Shown here: piece by piece, positions 1-12,025 of the stretch
Position numbering within the stretch: position 1 is the stretch's first letter
Layout of the letters: the number at the start of each line of letters is the position of its first letter
Source: Bugula neritina
Taxonomy: Eukaryota > Bryozoa > Gymnolaemata > Cheilostomatida > Bugulidae
DNA length: 45,792 bases
Assembly (NCBI GenBank): GCA_964035545.1
Contig: CAXIUT010000128.1
Coordinates: 1 to 45,792, forward strand
Direction: 5' to 3'
Made by a program: the position numbers and the translations under genes
Notes under the pieces: model-generated
Databases searched by the model: none
The model's input: the letters and a program-made list of their open reading frames with translations, nothing else
What the model was told of the DNA's origin: nothing

Positions 1-98
1 CCCAACCCCAACCCCAACCCCAACCCCAACCCCAACCCCAACCCCAACCCCAACCCCAACCCCAACCCCAACCCCAACCCCAACCCCAACCCCAACCC
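1..98. repeat. Left telomere, CCCCAA repeats
   Basis: About 16 uninterrupted copies of CCCCAA run from the first base to 98. With the GGGGTT array at the other end this shows that the window is a complete linear molecule. The G4T2 unit is known from Tetrahymena, Glaucoma and relatives; it differs from the G4T4 repeat of spirotrichs. Confidence 0.98.
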
Positions 99-866
99 CG
101 AAATATTTTATGATAATGACATATTTGATTTAATTTAGATATTTCATCGATATCAAAATATTATCCAACTATTGCAAAAAATAACTTTCAAAAATAAATA
201 AAAGAACTTATTTTGTATCAAATCGATCATAGATACCTCAGGTGATGCTCATTTCTATTTTAATACAAGTCTATCTCCATCATCTTCATTATCTATCTCT
301 TGTGGAAATACAAAATTATGGTTGATTAGACTTAATTTGGTCTTATTTGATGTATTTTGAAGTATTTTGTGTTATTTTTTTATTTTTTATTTTGAATTTG
401 AAAGGATGGCTTTAGCTATACTTATTTATATTGAAAAAGTCTATGAAAATAATTTAAAAAGTCTATGAGAAGACGAAAGTTTAGCTCTCAAAATGAAGTT
501 TTATAACTAAAAACGAAGAGATACCATCTCTAAAACCCATCAAACTATATAATAAAGTCATCTAGAAGAAAGTCAACTAAAAATAACATAAAAATATGCT
601 ATTATTATCAAAATATGTATTTATTGGACCTCCAGCTTGACGGAAATCTAACTATTTTACCTTCTACTCAAATCAAAATAATAATCACATTCTAACAACC
701 TTCTATGTTATGTTTGATGACTATCGCAGATATTTATAAAATGGTCAAAAAGGCAGTTCATAAATTATTATATAAACTTATTTTGCAAATGATTTCCATA
801 AGAGAATGCCTTCTGGTTTATATTTAAACACTTTTTTTTGCTAGATATTTATTTGTAATTTGATCA
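99..866. other. Left subtelomeric region, no gene seen
   Basis: About 770 bp of AT-rich sequence between the telomere and the first gene. Only short open frames are present, for example a 40-codon frame starting near 741, and none has recognisable features. It presumably holds the promoter of the gene at 867. I see no repeats or RNA gene. Confidence 0.5.
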
Positions 867-1843
867 ATGCTTTTCAAAATCATTACTATATTGTTGGTTT
901 TAGGAATTTTGGCTATAGTAGATTGCTAAGTCAAGACCCGAACTTCAGGTCCTAGTCCTCAATGTTGCTGCTCTACCACAAAATCTTATAGCCGTCGTAG
1001 ATTGAATATCAAGGACATCAATTTTAGTTGGAAACAGACTCTTTACCTGATTAAAGCCAAAATACCTACTCAATTTCTGATGTCTTATCTAGGAAAACTA
1101 CCTAGGTAATATGCTGATCCTCTGCTGATTACATATAAGAAATAATATGATTACTTCCAAAAGCTAGATAATCAGTTTAGTGATATGGTTGGAGAGTTGC
1201 TTGAAGAATATGCTCAATATTGCTTTTAGACTCCTTAGACAGATGGAGATGAAGAAGATTAAGATGAAAATGAAGACGGCAATAACAGAAGATTGAGATA
1301 GTTGTCCTCTTCATAAAAGTTGGCGAATGAAGCCTATGACAAAACTATGGATGCACAGCTTCAGATGTTTTTCTATCCAATTTCTAAGAGATTAAACCTT
1401 GTCAATCCTTACATTCGAATCAATAGAAAACGTGATCAAGTTATCAGAAGAGGTCTAAGAAAGTTGAGAAGAGAGGGTAGAAAAGAAAGATAGGCTCTTT
1501 AGGCTAACTTAATCATAATGCCTGATCAAGATTAGTTCTATGAAAATAACAACAAAACTACCAAGAAAGAATGATGGATGACTTGATGAAGTACTATTGC
1601 CTTGGAGGATACAAAGCTTGGTTCAAGCATTTACTCTACAGATGGATGTATTTGACTCCTACAGCCAATGACTAGGATTTCATAAGAGGTCTATAGAAAT
1701 TTATAATACCAAATGATGATGAATTAGGAGTGAAAATGTTCAAACATTGGTCTGCTCAATTCTTAATGGCAAGAGATGATGCCAAAGACATCAGAAATAT
1801 GATCTGCGAGGGAGACAATAAAAATTGCAATCGGAGATGTTGA
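867..1843 (+). CDS. Predicted secreted protein with C-terminal Cys residues
   Basis: The ATG at 867 opens a typical signal peptide (MLFKIITILLVLGILAIVDC), followed by a cluster of cysteines (QCCCST) and then a charged helical body rich in Arg and Glu. Read with TAA/TAG as Glu, the first frame stops at TGA 1572-1574, but an equally good frame shifted by -1 continues at once (beginning MMDDLMKYYCLGGYKAWFKH) and ends with TGA at 1841-1843 after a Cys-rich tail. A 35-nt GT...AG intron at 1535-1569 would join them (313 aa); a missing base is the alternative. I do not recognise the family. Secretion is inferred from the signal peptide only. It is the first gene inside the left telomere. Confidence 0.65.
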
Positions 1844-2028
1844 TCGTCTATCGCCTTGTTTGTTTAATTATCAATATCAAAATATTATATACTCACTATT
1901 TTTTAAATTATCTATGATCAAAGAATTTTATTTTATCAATACTAATCAAACAAAAATCTGTATTAACCAATATGTTGATAAATGATAATAAGATATTAGT
2001 TATATTAATTTTATTAATTAAGTAAAAA

Positions 2029-2655
2029 ATGAGTAGATAGAAAATAATGAGATTGACTGACACTCTTTTCTTCAAATCTCAAAGCCAATAAAAATAACAA
2101 AAACGAAAAGTATCTAGAAGCAGTCTAGCAACAGAACGTCTATCCGCCCGTAAGAAATATGAAGAATTTACAAGTTCTACTAAATAACAACAAAAATAAA
2201 AAATAAAAATGGATGTCACTGCCAGAAGAAACCAATGGAAATAAGATTTCTATAGAGCAAATAATACATTTAGCATCTTTCCTAAAAAATAACTATAACA
2301 CTATCCACATAACAACGACAAATACAACGTCCAATTTCTCTAGAGATCACTACACGGAACAAGTACCTCATCAATTTATATAGATTTCAAACATCCACGC
2401 AAAGATACAGGATTATTCCACGTACCAAGAGAATCGCTTTATTCGTAGCATTACAAACCGATATTAAAAGAGAAAAAAGCAATGAATTAGACTTATTAGT
2501 TGAGAACTAGCATGTTTGGGGATACCTGGGTCGATACCAAGAGATCTAATATTATTGATTAGTATAAAATTCAAGCGAATCCTTTTAGAACTCCCATGAG
2601 TAATACCATCATAGCCACTATGAAAAAAGATAGGCATTATTATCATAAATTGTGA
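2029..2655 (+). CDS. Hypothetical protein, 208 aa, basic
   Basis: One uninterrupted frame from ATG 2029 to TGA 2653-2655 when TAA/TAG are read as Glu. The protein is basic, with a Lys/Gln/Glu-rich first third and a more hydrophilic, aromatic-containing remainder (FKHPRKDTGLFHVPRESLY). No membrane segment or known motif is visible. The mixture of Arg, Tyr and Pro motifs recalls small ciliary microtubule inner proteins, but that is only an impression. It is tail-to-tail with the minus-strand gene ending at 2729. Confidence 0.6.
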
Positions 2656-2728
2656 TCTTTATTTAATCGTTATTTTAGTCATATGATCAATAGAGTCAAA
2701 TAATAATGTGATAAAGATTGACAAAGAA

Positions 2729-3978
2729 TCAACTTCTGGCTTTTTAGAACATTTTCTGAAGTGCTTCACAAGGTTCCATGTTTTCGAGGTTTTTAAATGC
2801 CAAATTGACCTAATTTTTAAGATATTTGATCAACGAATCTTTCAATTTGCATACACTATTATTAAGAACAGGATGTATAACTTATAGCTAAAACTATTCC
2901 GAAAACTAATGCCTATACGCAACAACTTCCCCAAAATCAACAACAAATCGAATTTGTTTACTAAACTTATTATGCAAAAACTTGAACAATTTATACAAAT
3001 TCTTACAACCGACATATTCTCTCTCTCATGCTCAATAACCCCCTTAATCTCATTCTAGATAACTTTCCTTTAATTTTATTATTGATTTTTAGGCAACCTA
3101 GATATAGGATAATAAATTGGCACTATATCTTTTATCTGCATATATTTCCTCTTAGATGACATGTAAAATCCTCTCTTCTATTGAATCGTATAATTTTAAA
3201 ATTGAACACTCAGTTCCTCTAAGATCTATGTTTACCCTTTGGTATTTATTTTAGAAAAAGTGTTCATACGTTTAAACATCTTTATCTTCTCTGGATTTTA
3301 TGATTCCTTGCGAATGATATTACTCACCCCATACCCAAAATTTATAAACACGCATATAACGATCAACTTCAAAGCCTACTCCGATATCACATGATGAAGA
3401 AGCTAGCGCTGATACGCCCAATACAACACCAAAATCATAGTTTACTTGAAATACAACTTCTAGTAATATTTTTAATAATACTCGTATAACTTATCCACCA
3501 GATGTCGAGAATCAAGTATCAAGGCATTTTTATGATAACTCGCCTCAGTCTTCAAACACCTCATATTATACAACACCATTTATAATTTATTATGCAATTT
3601 CAAATTTAGTTCTCTGTGTTCTCTGTCATATCTGATCCAGTAATCTTCTCTTTTCATGCTTTATAGGGAGTTTTATAAAGATTATAGATTTTATTTTTGA
3701 TTTGTGAAAAGAACTGTATGCGGTAGGCAATATAATCGAGGACTTGGCTAGCATATTATGTGATTTCTACGGGCTAGCTATGGGGTTTTTTATAAAGTGT
3801 CGAATCGCATCTTTATCTAGAGCTCGTCTCGGATAAATTTTAGTAAATAGGCGTTTGTCTAGGCCATGTCTTTGTCTCGTTAGCCATGCTAGAAATGGAT
3901 GCTGTTTGCTGTCTCATTCAGTGAACCTTCATTGACATCCATTTCGTCTTATCCTTCTTAGTAACTACTTGCCTCCAT
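2729..3978 (-). CDS. Hypothetical helical protein, 410 aa
   Basis: Starts at ATG 3978 (complement) and ends with TGA at 2729-2731. The frame changes once; a 17-nt intron at 3023-3039 (GTTATTGAGCATGAGAG on the coding strand) restores it, giving 411 codons including the stop. The middle holds a hydrophobic stretch (residues about 200-230, LILVLYW...ALKLIVICVF), possibly one membrane helix, and the C-terminal 90 residues are a charged helix-rich region (KLKDSLIKYLKNEVNLAF). No family recognised. A 221-bp gap separates its start from the divergent helicase gene, so they may share a promoter region. Confidence 0.6.
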
Positions 3979-4199
3979 TATTTAATTATTTAATTATTAT
4001 CAAATCATCAAAATATCAAGTTATCAAATTATCAAAATATCAAAATATGATTTCTGATAGAACATATAAAAGAAGATAATAGCTAAAATTTTATTTAAAT
4101 AGTTATTTTAAGATATAAAAAGTTGAAAAGAAAGTTAATTCTTATATATATGTACTTTAAATATAAGCTCATGAATTTGATTGCATTTTTTTAATAATA

Positions 4200-7100
4200 A
4201 TGAGTGACGCATCAAAAACTACTGATAATCCCTATAGCACTCTTCTCAAATAAGCAATATCCAATATTAAACATCTATCTAACGACTCATAAGATGATAT
4301 CGAATTAGAAGTATAACCTCAAAGACCTGCTCTTTCTCTTTAAAAAAGAAGCAAAAATGACTCTTTTTAATTTTTTCTTTAAAGAGTCAGAAAAGAAATT
4401 AAAATAATACCGTCAATCTTCTTCAACAACCAACTCGTGGTTTAATAAGTTATATACCTGAACTTCATTCGAATTCAAATGTAGTCAATCAGGCAATCCA
4501 ATTTGCCTCACTGATAGTAGAAATCCTCCTAATACTGTAAATCTTCTTGAACAGTCAACTAGCAATAACATAATTAACATACCTGATACTCATTCAAATG
4601 AAGCAAATCCAATTCGAATCATTGACGACAAAAATCCTAAATCCAAAAAGAAGTAACCTGTAGTAATCGATATCGACAGCAAATCAAAGAAAAACGTCTA
4701 AAAATACAGAAGATCAGTATTTGGTGGTACCTTAGCTAAACAAAAATAGCCAATACAATAGATACTCCCAACCCGTAACACAAAAGAATAAATGAAAAAG
4801 CAGATGCAGATAGTATAATAGATGAATAAGCCAACATGGGCAATAAACAAATAACAAAGAAAAATAATAAATAAATAAAAATATCCTAATTCTTTTACAC
4901 ATTCCTATGACTATTCTTCAAATCATCGATTTACTGGAATGAGAAGCAATAAAGACGATCCGCATTATTAGTTTTTAAAGAAAAAATAATAAAGACAACA
5001 AATTAAACTCTAAAAATTGAAAATAAAACAAAAATAAAAATAATTATAAAATTATAAAGAAAAAGAAAAAAACAAAGATAAGTTTAAAGTTGTCAAAATT
5101 TTATATAAGATATCATAGGAATTCCACATTAAAAAAGATAATCTCATCATATAAATAACTTCTAATAAAGTTCATCAGGGTAAAAATTAAGAAGATCTGA
5201 CATCCTAGACTAAATAATAGAATAAGATGGACTTTAGAATCCAGGATACAAGAAAAGACGGGTTCGCATAGGTTTGAAAGACAACATTCAAGCTCTACAA
5301 TCAGATACTCCTCTTATGAATCTTATCCTCAAACATAATTTCGGATAATAACAAAATTTACTATAAAATAAACGAATTCCATAGTTCTTTTAAGATCACT
5401 CCATGTACAACAAAATCTTTCACTATCTTATCACCAATTAATGCATCGCCGATATCAGACATCGATTAAAAAATATCTAAAAAAACAGTTCCTGAATGTC
5501 TAAAAGTAAATATCAACCACTGCAATACTAATTCCAAAGGTTTAGTATAACTATATCTCCATCAAAAATAATAAGCTTAAAATGGTACTTTTCAACTAAA
5601 AAATATAAGTTTATCAAAATATCGACTTGGATTGATATGTTCCTCAAAAGAGTATAGAAATTAGTTTTATGGAGTTCCAGGGAAAATGAAAGATCAATTC
5701 GCTTTCCTCTGTCGATTAGTCACCCCCTAAACCAAAGAATAACTCGGATAGGAAGTTAAAGCAGTCGCTTGTATCAGTAATACCGAATTAGAACTTCTAC
5801 TTAAACGAAGAAAATCAAAATAAGTTTGCTTCTTCGATTTATAAAAATTAACCACACATATCAGATAGTTTCTGGCAGTTACTAATATCGTTACTCATAA
5901 CTATCTTCAGCAATTTTTGACCCAAAAATGGTATAAAATTAACAAGGATCATTCGCTCCCCATAGAGACGTACTCTAAAATATTCTTTAATACTTAAGTC
6001 AAATATTCAACTAAACTCAATGGTATCCATCCGCTAGATGGTACTCAGAGATAAAGGTTTTGTGTTGCTACAGGGTCCGCCAGGAACAGGAAAGACATCA
6101 ACTCTCATGGACTACTATCTGCACAATACTAATATTTAAAGAAAATAAACGATCATCGTAAAATAATGATATGCGCTCCATCAAATGCAGCTGTCGATCA
6201 CATCACTAAGCGAATCATTTGCTAGGGTCTGATTAATGGATAAGGATAAATCATAAGACCTAATATTCTTAGAGTGGGAATCGTTTAGACATAAGACAAA
6301 GATGTTAAATCAGTTAGTCTTGATCATATCTGTGAAATGTAGATGATAGCCAATTAGTAGTAATCAATAAAGAAAAGTCGAATGACTACTTCATAGATTA
6401 AATAGAAAATACAAATTTTACAAAAAGAATTACGCAAACTTAGCAAAAAAGCATCAGAATATTTAGTAAATTCAAAGAAAAAATAAATTAGATAATATTA
6501 AAACATGCTATTCAACTTCAAAAGATAAAAATTTGTTCTTTCAAAAAGAAACTACGCACAAACTGAACAAAAATTCCTCATTAATGCATAAATCATCCTA
6601 ACCACACTAGCTAGCTCAGGAAACGACAAACTAGACAAACTAAGAGGATAAATCGCCTGTCTAATCGTCGACTAGGCAGCCCAAGCAACCGAACCTAACT
6701 TGTTAATAGCTTTGCAAACAGGAGTATAAAAAGTATTACTGATTGGTGATCCCTATCAGCTGCCTGCTACTTGCATCAGTCAAGATTCAAATGTAACACT
6801 TATCAATCGTTCTTTGTTTTAGAGATTTTTAGATGCCAATATTAAACCATATTTTTGAATATTCAATATAGGATGTCACCAATGATCAGAATCTTTCCAT
6901 CTTCTAGATTTTATCAAAATCGATTGAAAGATGATGAATCGATTATGACTCGAACGACACCTAAATTTATTCAAAATTTTATTCAAAGAAGTGTTATTTT
7001 TATTGATATAAAATATGGTTTTTAAAATAAACGAGGAGATTCTTGTTTAATTAGTAATAAACAAAAGTAGCCAGCTTACTGATACGATGTCTGATGGATC

Positions 7101-7849
7101 GATCAGTAACAATGGGTTTAATTACACCTTACCAAGCCCAAAGAAAACTCGTAAGAAAAGATTGCTAATATTGTTTAAAAAATAATTAATAATAAAGAAA
7201 TATGCTAGAAAAAGAAATAATGATCAACACTGTTGATTCTTTTCAAGGGCAATAAAAAGACATCATACTAGTATCGACAGTCAGAGCAAATCGTTCACGA
7301 GAAGTTGGATTTCTCAGTGACGAAAGAAGAATCAATGTAACTTTAACCCGTGCTAAACATCTACTGATAGTCATTGGCAATGGAGATACTCTTGGCAGCA
7401 ATGAAGTATGGAAGTAATTTCTAGATGAAGTATAATCTAAAAATTGTTACTATTAGATCCAATAACCATCATAGGTAGATGATGTTTTAGGCAACGTATT
7501 TCAAACAAAAAATGATAAAAAAATACATAGAAAACATTATAAACATCTATCAACTGATATCAGAAAAATCAACAGAAGATAAATCGAATCAAAAGATTTT
7601 ATTGTCAATAGAAAGTAATAGCAAAATATAAAATATATAAAATAAGATAAAAATGGAGAGAATGAAGAAGTAAATGATCGATAGAAATTTAATAATGAGG
7701 TTAGTGGTGAATAGAAGCAGGAAGAGAAGAGACAATGGTAGTAAGATAATTTACGATTTTAGTTAATGAATGCAAGAATGCAGAAGTTTTAAGAATAAAA
7801 TTGTTAAAAATTAAAAAATGATCCCTTCTATAAAAACATGTTCGCGTGA
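4200..7849 (+). CDS. SEN1/senataxin-like superfamily 1 helicase (frame-broken)
   Basis: All main motifs of an Upf1/SEN1-type RNA/DNA helicase are visible in order: Walker A GPPGTGKT (near 6074), CAPSNAAVD (near 6170), DEAAQATEP with Glu from TAG (6669-6690), GDPYQLPA (near 6740), LNIQYRM (6860-6880), VDSFQGQEKD with Glu from TAA (near 7230), and NVTLTRAKH (near 7345). An N-terminal SEN1 domain (RIPEFFEDHS...) and a Glu/Lys-rich N-terminus precede it; a charged tail ends at TGA 7847-7849. Two introns look sound: 5488-5506 (19 nt) and 5931-5946 (16 nt). The reading frame also needs about six corrections of one missing base (about 4360, 4490, 5080, 6143, 6854, 7046), always in the same direction, so exon borders in the first third are approximate. 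Family role: R-loop resolution and transcription termination. Whether this copy is functional is open. Confidence 0.85.
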
Positions 7850-7989
7850 TTATATCTTTACTTCAAATTGCTGGACCCCTTTTAAAATCTTTAAAATGTA
7901 ATGTTTCCTTGCTTTCATGATCAAATCATATCAGCTGAAGAGATATTTTATTCAATAGATAAAATGGCATTGAACAATCATAGGTGCAA

Positions 7990-9154
7990 TCATAACTTTT
8001 TGACTAGTTCTATAGCTGTTATTTCCCCTTCTTCTTCTTGGATATGATCATTAGCCTTCACAAGAGATTCGACCTCGCTGTTTGTCTTCTTATGCTTGTA
8101 CTGTTTCTTGCGTTGATCGATAGTCCTACTCTAGACCTATGAATGAGACGAATTAGCTGAAGTTGAAGTCGAAGTTGGTTGTTCAATAGTCACCTCTTCT
8201 AAATTGATTTCCATCTCTTAAAACTTCTTTCTATGATCATGGATAGGAAGGATTGAACTTTTAGACTGAACATGTTTCAAAAAAGCTGATAACCTACATA
8301 ACTGTCTATCTTTTTAACCTCCATCAAATTGCTATATTTTATAGAAATTTTAAGGATGAAGCAATCCAGCAATAGAATTATCCTAAATAATCTAAAAAAT
8401 ACATCAACAATGATAATATCTTGAAGTTCCCGTCCCAATATCTTCAAATTTTTAATATAATAAGTTTTGTTAATAACAATACAATGATTTCTGTACAACC
8501 GATGCGAGATCCGTTTTTTCGGATCAATCAAATCGATAACTTTATCCGCATACAACTGCTGACTAGCAGTAAAAACAACAATTTCATATATTTTTGACAT
8601 CTAAAACAAAAAAGACTATAATCCGAATCGCTTAGTTGTATATATCGATGTCGAACGACCATTGAATAACACCTAACTTTATCAAAATCAATACCTAGGA
8701 TTCATAGTCATATTTTGATGGCTTTGTAAAACTACTATGGATGAGTGTTTCGTCAAGATCCAACACCAACACCTTCTTCTTCTCTTTCTGAGGAGGCAGA
8801 ACCACCGATACATGAGCTTTCTTCTTAATTTTTGATACAACAGCTCCTAATTAAGAATCATTGATATCCATTTATAATTTAGGAGTACTTCTACACCAAT
8901 ATCTCCAAAATTCATAAAACAAATTAGATATCTCTTCACACATGTCGCCTTCTCTCGACTAAATACCTCTTCGATTATCTATTATTTATATTATTCGGTA
9001 TTAGGAACCTGATTGCTATCTTGTTCTTCTGTCACCTCGATTATGTTTCTTTATTAGTGATGGTATACATGAGATCGGTCTTCGGTGGGCTGCTTGCAGG
9101 CGAATGACTGCATTCTTAGGATGTTTGGCTGGGTGGTTTGGAATTCTTGATCAT
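7990..9154 (-). CDS. FCP1/SCP-family (NLI-interacting factor-like) protein phosphatase, 368 aa
   Basis: The HAD-type catalytic signature DLDETLIHSS lies near residue 130, followed by YTTKRFGLESFLFEMSKIYE, IVVFTAS and the C-terminal IIIVDDNS motif, the order typical of SCP/Dullard CTD phosphatases, which dephosphorylate phosphoserine in proteins such as the RNA polymerase II tail. Three introns join the exons in frame: 9020-9035 (16 nt), 8673-8694 (22 nt) and 8383-8402 (20 nt). Start ATG at 9154 is chosen because an upstream in-frame alternative is lacking. A Ser/Thr-rich, lysine-rich C-terminal extension of about 100 residues follows the catalytic domain. Head-to-head with RLP24, 179 bp apart. 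Confidence 0.92.
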
Positions 9155-9333
9155 GGAAAATAGAAATTTTAATATTATAGAATAACATTCTATAAATGTA
9201 ATTTCGTTTTTGGAATTTAAATTTAAACTATTAGGATTATTTATAGAGAATTTTCAATAATCAAGATTATCTATAGGTCATGTCCTATTTATTATCTGTT
9301 TGATAGTTTTGTATTATAATATATTGATTGTTG

Positions 9334-9870
9334 ATGAGAATCGAGAGGTGCTATTTCTGTTCTGGACCTGTCTACCCAGGCCACGGCATGATGTTCGTCA
9401 GAAACGACTGCAAGACATTCAGATTCTGCAGGGCTAAGTGCCATCGTCACTTCAAGGCCAAGCATAATCCAAGAAAACTAGCATGGACTAAAGCCTATAG
9501 AAAAATTCATAATAAATAATTAGTTTAAGATCCTATTTTCTAGTTCTAAAAGAAAAGAAACTAGCCAGAAATGTACAACAGATAGATCTATGTCAAAACA
9601 GTTCAAGCCATGCAGAGGATAGCTGATATCAAGCAAAGAAGATAAGACCGTTTCTGGTAAAATAGAATGAAATTAGCTGACGTCCAGAAGCAAACCACAA
9701 GAGACAGAGAAGTAATCAATAACCAAACACTAATCAAGATGAATCCTCAAAACGAGGCAGTTCTCGAAAAGGTAAAATCAAGATAAAAGCAACGCCAGGA
9801 AGAGAAACAGATGTAGAAACAATCAAGAATGAAAAAGAGAGGAACAATGATGATCGAAGAAGAAGCATGA
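9334..9870 (+). CDS. Ribosome biogenesis protein RLP24 (RSL24D1/eL24-like), 178 aa
   Basis: The N-terminus [20 protein letters not shown] with CxxC...CxxxC zinc ligands matches RLP24, the placeholder for ribosomal protein eL24 in pre-60S particles. No introns. This gene fixes the genetic code: TAA/TAG codons occur where, from memory, human RSL24D1 has Glu, e.g. NK-E-LV, IF-E-F-E-KKRN-E-P and YNR-E-IY, while CAA/CAG appear at other positions. ATG 9334 is preferred over the near-cognate TTG codons just upstream because known family members begin MRIE. Length is close to the usual 160-200 aa. Ends with TGA at 9868-9870, only 34 bp before the thioredoxin ATG. Confidence 0.96.
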
Positions 9871-9904
9871 TATCCAAGTTTATTATTTCAAATTATAAAT
9901 AAGA

Positions 9905-10268
9905 ATGAATCAAAAGGAAATAAATAACTATCAGGAGTTGGTTTAGTTTGTTCTCAAAAATAGTGGAATTGCTATCATCTAATTTTATTCGTAAATATAT
10001 TGGGAACAGAACTTGCACTGCCTGCAAAATCATGGCTCCACATCTGGAACATCTTAAAGCAACCAATTAAGTTGCAGTCGGTCGAGTCGATTCTTAAAAA
10101 ATATACGAACTAGCTGCCAAATTCAGCATCCATGCCACTCCTTCATATATACTACTCAAGAAATCAGGAGCAGACATCGAAATGGTGCAAATAGTTGTAA
10201 GTGCAAATCTCTAGAAATTAAAAAAGTTGTTCTAGATGGCTAATAACATCCTAAACTTAAAAAAGTGA
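9905..10268 (+). CDS. Thioredoxin-like protein, 114 aa, CTAC active site
   Basis: A single thioredoxin fold: IIEFYSTCTACKIMAPHLE contains the redox motif, followed by the cis-Pro region (HATPSYILLK) and the terminal SANLQKLKKLF helix. The frame requires removal of a 19-nt intron at 9991-10009 (GTAAATATATTGGGAACAG). The active site reads CTAC rather than the usual WCGPC, and the tryptophan before the first Cys is absent, so redox potential or specificity may differ; two cysteines remain. Downstream the coiled-coil gene on the other strand ends at 10353, an 84-bp convergent gap. Confidence 0.9.
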
Positions 10269-10352
10269 TTGATCTCAAATGTCTAATTGAAATGTATCCA
10301 AAGAAGTATCCCTTTTAATGTCTTTTAGTTATGAAAGTAAGATAACATAAGA

Positions 10353-11891
10353 TCACTTGGTTCTGAGACAATTTTAAAAAGCAGACACCATAAGTTATAT
10401 TTCTTATTTTCTTTGACTCTCCAATTCCTCATTCCGTTTCCTCATCACCACCAACTTCTTCTTCAACTTCTAGTTATTAGGATTCTACTGCTCCAATAAA
10501 TGTATCTTATCTTTAAGTTTAGCATTTTAGTTTATAATCTACTGCACTTTCTTGAGATTGTCCTATCCACTTTCAAACATCATGATCTCCTCTTCAAAAG
10601 CATTCTCTTGAAATTTATCCATCTCGCTTATCTATTACCCCAACCTCAAAAATTATTTATTATGTCGACCAGAATCAGGTGTCCCCTTCTCTATTTCACT
10701 CAAAGATAACATCCCCCTCTCATTTGATTATCTGCTTGAACCGTATGTCAATGATTGACATCTTAGAGATTCATAATTAGACCATAATTAACTAAATTAA
10801 CGCTATCTCAATTCTCTTCCGATTCTGACTTCGACTAACTGTCCTTGGATTTAACCTATCCTCTACGCCTGACTCTTTATCTTCTATTTCAAGTTGGCTA
10901 TCACCTTCTTATTTGATACCTAGATTTATTCTTTCTGTTTTGTTATACTTTATAAAGAATTCGATAGTTTCTATATTCTTATTTGTAAATTCATGTTATT
11001 TTGCTATAATTATGATATTTTAGAATCGATTTTACCTTTTTCAGATAACAGATCTGATTCCAACAATCTGTTGGACAGTTGCAACTATGTTACCATTTTG
11101 TTAAGTTTTAAAATTTATTCATCTTTTTAGTGAAAAAGTGTATCAGTTTACTAATAAGCCAATAATCTCTTTCTCAATGAATCTACTTCAGACTCTCTTC
11201 TGATTTCCATCTATTTGTACTACTGAATTAAATCTTACATTTAAACTTTCTATATTAACAACTTCTGCATATCACTATCTTTAGAATTCAATATAAATTT
11301 TAGTTATACATTCTAGTCTTCCAGTTTCTACTTTGATCTTATTCTATTTGGATTCTTTGTCTTTTCGATAGCGACTACCTTTGTCTTTGGCTCTTTGAAG
11401 AAAATCTTTGATAGCTACTTGATTCTAGGCAGCTAATTCTGTTATATATTGCACTGCACTATGATCCTAAATCAATAATTCAAATAAATGTTCAAGATAT
11501 AATTCCAAAATGTCCAAATCGAAGTTTTTTACCATTTTGTATAAATCTTAATTTTACATTGTTCCTATCTCATGACCCAAATATCCAAGAGCCCTTTCCA
11601 TCACTTTCCTTATACCAGTAAAATTGCTTATACGGGTCTTAATAAAATTTGAATTAGATTCACTACTTTCTGCCTCAAGGATAACTGCAGTAGATACTAG
11701 AGAATCAAGATGAATTGAAAGGTCTGGGATATTAGGAAGGCTATATCAGATGGAATTTACATTGCTAGAAGGGCAGAATGGAATAATTGAGGATTGAAGA
11801 AGTCATGGACTGATTTATATTGGTGATCAGGTACCAAGTAGTGTGATATTTTACCTAGTGCTTGATCAAAAGAACCTTCTAAGTAGTGCAT
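10353..11891 (-). CDS. Coiled-coil protein, 496 aa
   Basis: Starts MHYLEGSFDQALGKI at ATG 11891; a folded-looking N-terminal segment of about 60 residues is followed by very long heptad-rich coiled coil (for example LLIEKVEMEDLIQEYKEMEI). Two introns restore one frame: 11638-11666 (29 nt) and 11313-11331 (19 nt, GTAGAAACTGGAAGACTAG). TGA at 10353-10355. No catalytic motif. Coiled-coil proteins of this sort in ciliates are often cytoskeletal or ciliary, but nothing here proves it. Genes on both sides point toward or away without overlap. Confidence 0.72.
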
Positions 11892-12025
11892 TGACTACAT
11901 ATTTACTCAAATGAAGAATATTAAATTATAAAATAACTTAAAACAAATTATTTGAACACTATAAAATATATCTATTTGGTATTAATTGATAAACTAAACG
12001 ATATCAAACAATAATATTGATATAA

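Noticed and set aside
4475-4515. 37-nt intron in the helicase N-terminus joining the first frame to the later one
   Set aside because: It would put the first copy of the internal repeat out of frame, and it is longer than other introns here; one-base losses fit better.
10000-10268. 18-nt string GTAAGTGCAAATCTCTAG near the thioredoxin end as an intron
   Set aside because: It encodes the SANLQ of the conserved C-terminal helix and its length is a multiple of three.
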